From contig JAWXAZ010000034.1 in the NCBI GenBank assembly GCA_034439755.1, forward strand, positions 1 through 64,000: a stretch of DNA of 64,000 nt, written 5' to 3'. The notes below the pieces were generated by a model. That model was not told where the DNA came from. It was given only the letters and a program-made list of their open reading frames with translations, and did no database searches. Positions 63,917 to 64,000 of this stretch are shown here, one piece after another. The stretch is from B1 sp034439755. Its GTDB lineage: Bacteria; Bacteroidota; Bacteroidia; UKL13-3. How positions within the stretch are numbered: the stretch's first letter is position 1; each line of letters opens with the position of its first letter. Both the position numbers and the translations under genes were made by a program.

Positions 63917-64000
63917 CTAAATGTTTTGGATTTTTTCGATTAATTGATTTTTGATATTTCTGATGTCGTTTGCCACTTCAATAAAATGCCATTCGGGATA
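63917..64000 (-). CDS. C-terminal end of an unidentified gene
   Basis: The minus-strand frame is open from the window edge for 27 codons and ends at TAG 63917. The peptide ends EVANDIRNIKNQLIEKIQNI, an amphipathic helix. Only the tail is visible, so no family can be named. It precedes the KilA-N gene by 34 bp on the same strand and is probably in the same operon. Confidence 0.5.
   Translation of the reverse strand, partial: YPEWHFIEVANDIRNIKNQLIEKIQNI

Overview
The window is a 64 kb piece of an AT-rich chromosome from a member of the Bacteroidota. The evidence is lineage-typical families: Por/type IX secretion sorting tails, DUF1573 pairs, DUF2911, a DUF5777 barrel, a fused alpha/beta E1 2-oxoacid dehydrogenase, a cobalamin-domain-free methylmalonyl-CoA mutase subunit and a CarboxypepD_reg TonB receptor. 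Shine-Dalgarno sequences are mostly weak. A non-Bacteroides lineage (Chitinophagales or Sphingobacteriales-like) is my guess, not a demonstrated placement.

Layout. 0-6.5 kb: end of a secreted protein, trans-sulfuration enzyme, TerB-like protein, ECF sigma factor, pterin pair (PTPS/QueD-like plus FolE), HutI. 6.5-13.4 kb: a divergent respiratory locus with four heme-c proteins, two outer-membrane barrels, a Tat-exported ferredoxin-like subunit and an NrfD-like quinol subunit, with a Crp/Fnr-type palindrome between the two arms. 13.4-33 kb: housekeeping and scattered metabolism (PIG-L-type deacetylase, transaldolase-like, TPMT-like, EttA, RhlE, GH13 amylase, gamma carbonic anhydrase, PurD, DHFR, DnaA), plus one clearly dead GT39-like gene. 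33-45 kb: split 5'-nucleotidase, YkuD_2 protein, mutase, FtsK, LolA-like, DUF1573 pair, fused E1. 45-53 kb: a TonB receptor flanked by two type IX cargo proteins that share an N-terminal domain. 53-60 kb: RocD, a DUF2339/DUF3999-like pair (the second frameshifted) and formate-THF ligase. 60-64 kb: a decaying restriction-modification/defence island.

The most unusual material is at the right end. Reading past single lesions recovers an HNH endonuclease (one inserted G), a MazG-like pyrophosphohydrolase (one stop, one inserted T), and what look like the first ~39 and last ~200 codons of one large DNA methyltransferase, separated by the HNH-MazG pair. The methyltransferase C-terminal piece carries a peptide that looks like a Cas9 RuvC-I motif. 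A KilA-N gene with a perfect 12-bp palindrome in front of it still looks intact.

Three kinds of non-genic structure recur. (1) A 10-bp palindrome GGTYYRRACC occurs at least 13 times, mostly inside genes. (2) A ~125-bp intergenic repeat family with ATACC...GGTAT ends is present at four sites. (3) Intrinsic terminators close most convergent gene pairs. All family calls are made by reading motifs; no database search was possible.
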